DNA of 64,000 bases from the NCBI GenBank assembly GCA_963821925.1, contig CAWGFO010000001.1, positions 434,001 through 498,000 of the forward strand. Direction: 5' to 3'. This document shows positions 61,672 to 64,000 of the stretch, in pieces. Position 1 is the first letter of the stretch. Every line of letters starts with the position of its first letter. This DNA is from JAOUEA01 sp963821925. GTDB lineage: Bacteria; Actinomycetota; UBA4738; HRBIN12. Position numbers and translations under genes: made by a program. The notes below the pieces were generated by a model. It was not told where the DNA came from and did not search any database. It saw only the letters and a program-made list of their open reading frames with translations.

Positions 61672-62274
61672 TCAGCGGGGGGGCTTCTCGGCGAGGGTCA
61701 CATCGATCCCGCCGACGATGTCGCTGATCAGGTTGTACAGGAAGGCGACGAACACGTTGATCACGGACCAGACGACGGTGAACACCAGCCCGCCGATGAA
61801 GAGCCACGTGAAGACGGCGCCGCCGTTGATCGCGATCGGCTCGGGATCGCGCGTCCCCGTCTCCCCCGTCCCGAAGAAGTAGCCGAGGAGCTTCCCGATC
61901 TCTTCCATCGCGCCAGCGGCCGAGAGCACCGCGTAGATGATCGCGAGCGCGAAGAAGACGATCAGCATCACGCAGAAGTAGAAGATCAGCGAGAACTTCA
62001 GCACCGAGAGCGGGCCTACGCGCCGGACGACCACGCGGGTCCGGCGGGCGCCCTGACGGACGGGGCGGAGCGGTCGGCGCCGAGCCGTCGCGCGGGACCC
62101 CGATGCGGACTCCGCCGGGCCGTCCGGGTACGCCGCGGTATCCGCCCGGACGGGCGCTTCGGTCACCGCGGGGGTCGCCTGCACCGGCGCCGTCGGCGCG
62201 GCGTCGGGCGCGGCCTTCGCCGGCCCCGACCCCTCGGGGGCGTCGTTCTGCTGATCTTCGATCGTCTGCGACAT
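61672..62274 (-). CDS. DUF3566 transmembrane protein
   Basis: A 200-residue protein. An Ala/Pro-rich cytoplasmic N-terminus of about 80 residues leads into the DUF3566 domain: VRRVGPLSVLKFSLIFYF, a membrane helix (about 105-130), then a second helix (about 155-185) ending NLISDIVGGIDVTL. It is the counterpart of mycobacterial Rv0007, always next to gyrA. ATG at 62274 was chosen; the upstream in-frame extension uses codons rare in this genome. GAGGAG lies directly before the ATG. Confidence 0.92.
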   Translation of the reverse strand: MSQTIEDQQNDAPEGSGPAKAAPDAAPTAPVQATPAVTEAPVRADTAAYPDGPAESASGSRATARRRPLRPVRQGARRTRVVVRRVGPLSVLKFSLIFYFCVMLIVFFALAIIYAVLSAAGAMEEIGKLLGYFFGTGETGTRDPEPIAINGGAVFTWLFIGGLVFTVVWSVINVFVAFLYNLISDIVGGIDVTLAEKPPR

Positions 62275-62332
62275 CTCCTCGGGAAGAGTTCTAAGGGTAC
62301 GCCCTGGCCGGGGCAAGCACCCGGATCGAAGC

Positions 62333-62590
62333 TCAGGTGCGCATCGGGCCGCCGGGCGCCACCATCAGCCGCACGTGCAGCAGCGTCAGGACCGCCACCA
62401 CGGGCGGGGCGATCGCCCACGCCGAGGGCGCCGCGTCGTCCATCAGCAGCAGCGCGCCGACCGCAAGCCCGAGACCCCCGGCCACCACGAGCACGTCACC
62501 GAGCCGACGCGGGATCCGCGCCCACACGACCGCCGTGGTCACGACCAGAGCCCCTGCCGTGACGAGCGTCACGGCGCCGACGACATCCAT
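62333..62590 (-). CDS. Small membrane protein of unknown function
   Basis: An 85-residue hydrophobic protein with about three membrane helices (about 3-24, 33-50, 58-75). No family recognised. ATG at 62590. It lies between the M23 gene and the DUF3566 gene, same strand as the latter, 58 bases upstream of it. Confidence 0.6.
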   Translation of the reverse strand: MDVVGAVTLVTAGALVVTTAVVWARIPRRLGDVLVVAGGLGLAVGALLLMDDAAPSAWAIAPPVVAVLTLLHVRLMVAPGGPMRT

Positions 62591-62749
62591 CTGCGCATCT
62601 TCGCACGGGCGCGGAAACAGGAGCGGCGATCGGGCGATGACCGGTCACACATGACTAGGTGATCTCACCCGGTCCCTCAAGTTCTGAGGGCCGTTCGGCC
62701 GATACCAGCGGTGAACGTCGGGACCATGACAGGGGGTCGAACGCATCCG

Positions 62750-63544
62750 ATGAGTGGGACGGGGCTTCGTCGCGTAGCGGCATTGGTGTTGGCAGGCACA
62801 CTCGGCGTGGGGTGGATCGCGATGAGCGCCAACGCCTCGTCCTCGGTGGACGAGGCCGTGGCGCTCCGGCGCGACCTCCGCGTCAAGATCGACGAGCTTC
62901 ACGACCGGCGTCACGACGCGCGCCAGGCGATCCACCAGCGGATCCGGTTCAACCAGGCCCGGATCGCGAACGCGCCCGGTGCGGGCGGCGTCGGCGACGA
63001 GCGCCGCTACCAACAGTTCCGACGGCGCCAGCTCCATCTGATCGACCTGCTGCGCAAGCAGGAACGGATGATCGTCCAGCAGACCGCCGCCCGCGTCGAC
63101 GCGCTCCGTTCGCGCCGCGAGGGGCTCGCGCAATGGCTCGACACCTACGGGGTCTTCGAGACCTGTCCCGTGCAGGGCTCGGTCGCGATCGCCGACAACT
63201 TCGGGATCATCCGCGAGATGCCCGGAACGCCCCGGCACGTGCACATGGGCGACGACGTCTCCGCGCCCACCGGCGCCCCGATCGTGGCGCCGTTCGACGG
63301 GACCGCCGTGGCGTCTTCGAGCGAGCTCGGCGGCTCGCAGGTGAAGGTCTACGGGGCCGACGGCTACGTCTACAACGCCCATCTGTCCGCCTACGGCCGG
63401 CTCGGGCACGTCACGGCCGGCACGATCGTGGGCTACGTAGGCGAGACCGGGAACGCGACCGCTCCCCACGACCACTTCGAGTGGCACCCGGGCAACGGCG
63501 GTGCGGTCGATCCCTACGTCTACCTGACCGCGGCCTGCGGCTGA
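62750..63544 (+). CDS. Secreted M23 (LytM) family metallopeptidase, paralogue 2
   Basis: A 264-residue exported protein. A signal peptide (about 1-30, ending SANA-S) precedes a helical region (about 30-130, rich in Arg/Gln) and a LytM domain. Zn ligands are HVHMGDDVS (H-x3-D) and HDHFEWHP. The catalytic domain is very close to that of the protein at 54772-55560; the helical region is much less similar. The start ATG at 62750 was chosen for the signal peptide and length; ATG at 62726 is possible. It converges on gyrA across a terminator. Confidence 0.88.
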   Translation: MSGTGLRRVAALVLAGTLGVGWIAMSANASSSVDEAVALRRDLRVKIDELHDRRHDARQAIHQRIRFNQARIANAPGAGGVGDERRYQQFRRRQLHLIDLLRKQERMIVQQTAARVDALRSRREGLAQWLDTYGVFETCPVQGSVAIADNFGIIREMPGTPRHVHMGDDVSAPTGAPIVAPFDGTAVASSSELGGSQVKVYGADGYVYNAHLSAYGRLGHVTAGTIVGYVGETGNATAPHDHFEWHPGNGGAVDPYVYLTAACG

Positions 63545-63547
63545 GCT

Positions 63548-63584
63548 TGAGGGGCGGGGTGTCCCCTGCCGCCCCGCCCCCTCA
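63548..63584. terminator. Bidirectional terminator between the M23 gene and gyrA
   Basis: TGAGGGGCGGGG (63548-63559) pairs with CCCCGCCCCCTCA (63572-63584) with one bulged base. It lies between convergent genes and so may end both transcripts. Confidence 0.7.
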
Positions 63585-63590
63585 GGGCTC

Positions 63591-64000
63591 TTACTCGTCG
63601 TCCTCGTCCATCTGCGTGATCACCGGCGCGAGCGCGACGACGTTGGCGCCGTCCTCGACGCGCATCGTGCGGACGCCCTGGCTCGCGCGTCCGACCCGAC
63701 GGATCTGGTCGGCCGGCACGCGCACCACCTGCCCGCTCGAGGAGATCACGAACATGTCCAGGTCCTTCGTCCCGATGTAGGCACCCGCGAGCAGGCCGGT
63801 CTTGCCGGTGAGCTGGTGGCCGATCACGCCCTTGCCGCCGCGGCCCTTCGTCGGGTAGTCGGCGAGCTTCGAGCGTTTCCCGTACCCCTGCTCGGTCACG
63901 CTGATCAGCTCCTCGCCTTCGGAGACGAGCCCGACCGCGAGCACCCGGTCGTCCTCGGACAGGCGCATCCCGATCACGCCCCCGGTCGCCCGGCCCATCG
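63591..64000 (-). CDS. gyrA: DNA gyrase subunit A, C-terminal end (partial)
   Basis: Only the last about 136 residues are in the window; the gene continues past the right edge. They are the end of the C-terminal beta-pinwheel: blades with GGVIGMRL, EELISVTEQGYGKRSKLADYPTKGRGGKGVI and SSGQVVRVPADQIRRVGRASQGVRTMRV, and an acidic tail DEDDE. This domain wraps DNA so that gyrase can add negative supercoils. The order gyrA, DUF3566, tRNA-Ile is the actinobacterial origin-proximal arrangement. Confidence 0.96.
   Translation of the reverse strand, partial: MGRATGGVIGMRLSEDDRVLAVGLVSEGEELISVTEQGYGKRSKLADYPTKGRGGKGVIGHQLTGKTGLLAGAYIGTKDLDMFVISSSGQVVRVPADQIRRVGRASQGVRTMRVEDGANVVALAPVITQMDEDDE

Overview
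The window is about 64 kb of high-GC DNA from an actinobacterium (Actinomycetota). The strongest evidence is gene order. Reading leftwards from the right edge there are gyrA (3' end only), a DUF3566 membrane protein, tRNA-Ile(GAT), tRNA-Ala(TGC), crgA, then pknB-pbpA-rodA-pstP-fhaB-fhaA and tRNA-Leu(CAG). This is the origin-proximal block of mycobacteria and their relatives, with gyrA on one strand and crgA and the pknB operon on the other. oriC should therefore lie beyond the right edge. The block is stretched by large insertions and lacks trpG and pknA, so this is probably a deep or little-studied actinobacterial lineage; I cannot place it more precisely.

Layout. (1) 1-6,760: two accessory segments end to end on the 3' side of tRNA-Leu(CAG). 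The 3' half of the tRNA gene is repeated at 97-153 and 2824-2884, as in tandem site-specific integration, but no integrase is seen. The left segment carries a PadR-controlled ABC exporter operon. The right one carries a LuxR-type AAA+ regulator and a membrane protein with a 78-bp internal repeat. (2) 6,936-16,754: the growth and cell-wall control operon (FHA proteins, PP2C phosphatase, SEDS glycosyltransferase, PBP, Ser/Thr kinase), translationally joined to a double-domain ThyX-like protein and a serine hydrolase. (3) 16,875-23,710: HU, then hisD-C-B-H-A-F-I-G, in which hisI carries an apparent 1-nt frameshift and hisE is absent. (4) 23,792-29,124: a secreted delta-60 repeat protein, isocitrate lyase behind a structured leader, a DJ-1 family protein, proline dehydrogenase and a DapA-family lyase. 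(5) 29,255-33,550: an assimilatory sulfur operon (leader peptide, sulfite reductase, zinc ribbon, APS reductase, two siroheme enzymes). (6) 33,561-49,000: a flippase-like membrane protein, HAD, GNAT, acyl-CoA ligase, a heterodimeric ABC exporter, a penicillin-acylase relative, crgA, GDH and an S9 peptidase. (7) 47,814-63,544: an orphan CoxL-type oxidoreductase, two tandem sugar-dehydrogenase-like secreted proteins, small conserved proteins, envelope peptidases (M23 twice, M15), DUF3352, and a GNAT/enolase-superfamily pair that suggests N-succinylamino-acid racemase chemistry. (8) The gyrA end.

How it works together. Most operons are joined by 1-8 nt stop/start overlaps (ATGA, GTGA, TGATG). 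Many first genes have no Shine-Dalgarno and instead a TANNNT hexamer 6-9 nt before the start codon, which points to leaderless mRNAs. Two DnaA boxes lie close together between crgA and a divergently placed small gene. The points most worth a second look are the tRNA-Leu repeat array, the ThyX fusion whose active-site motif is split between its two halves, the aceA and sulfite-reductase leaders, and the asymmetric ABC exporter.
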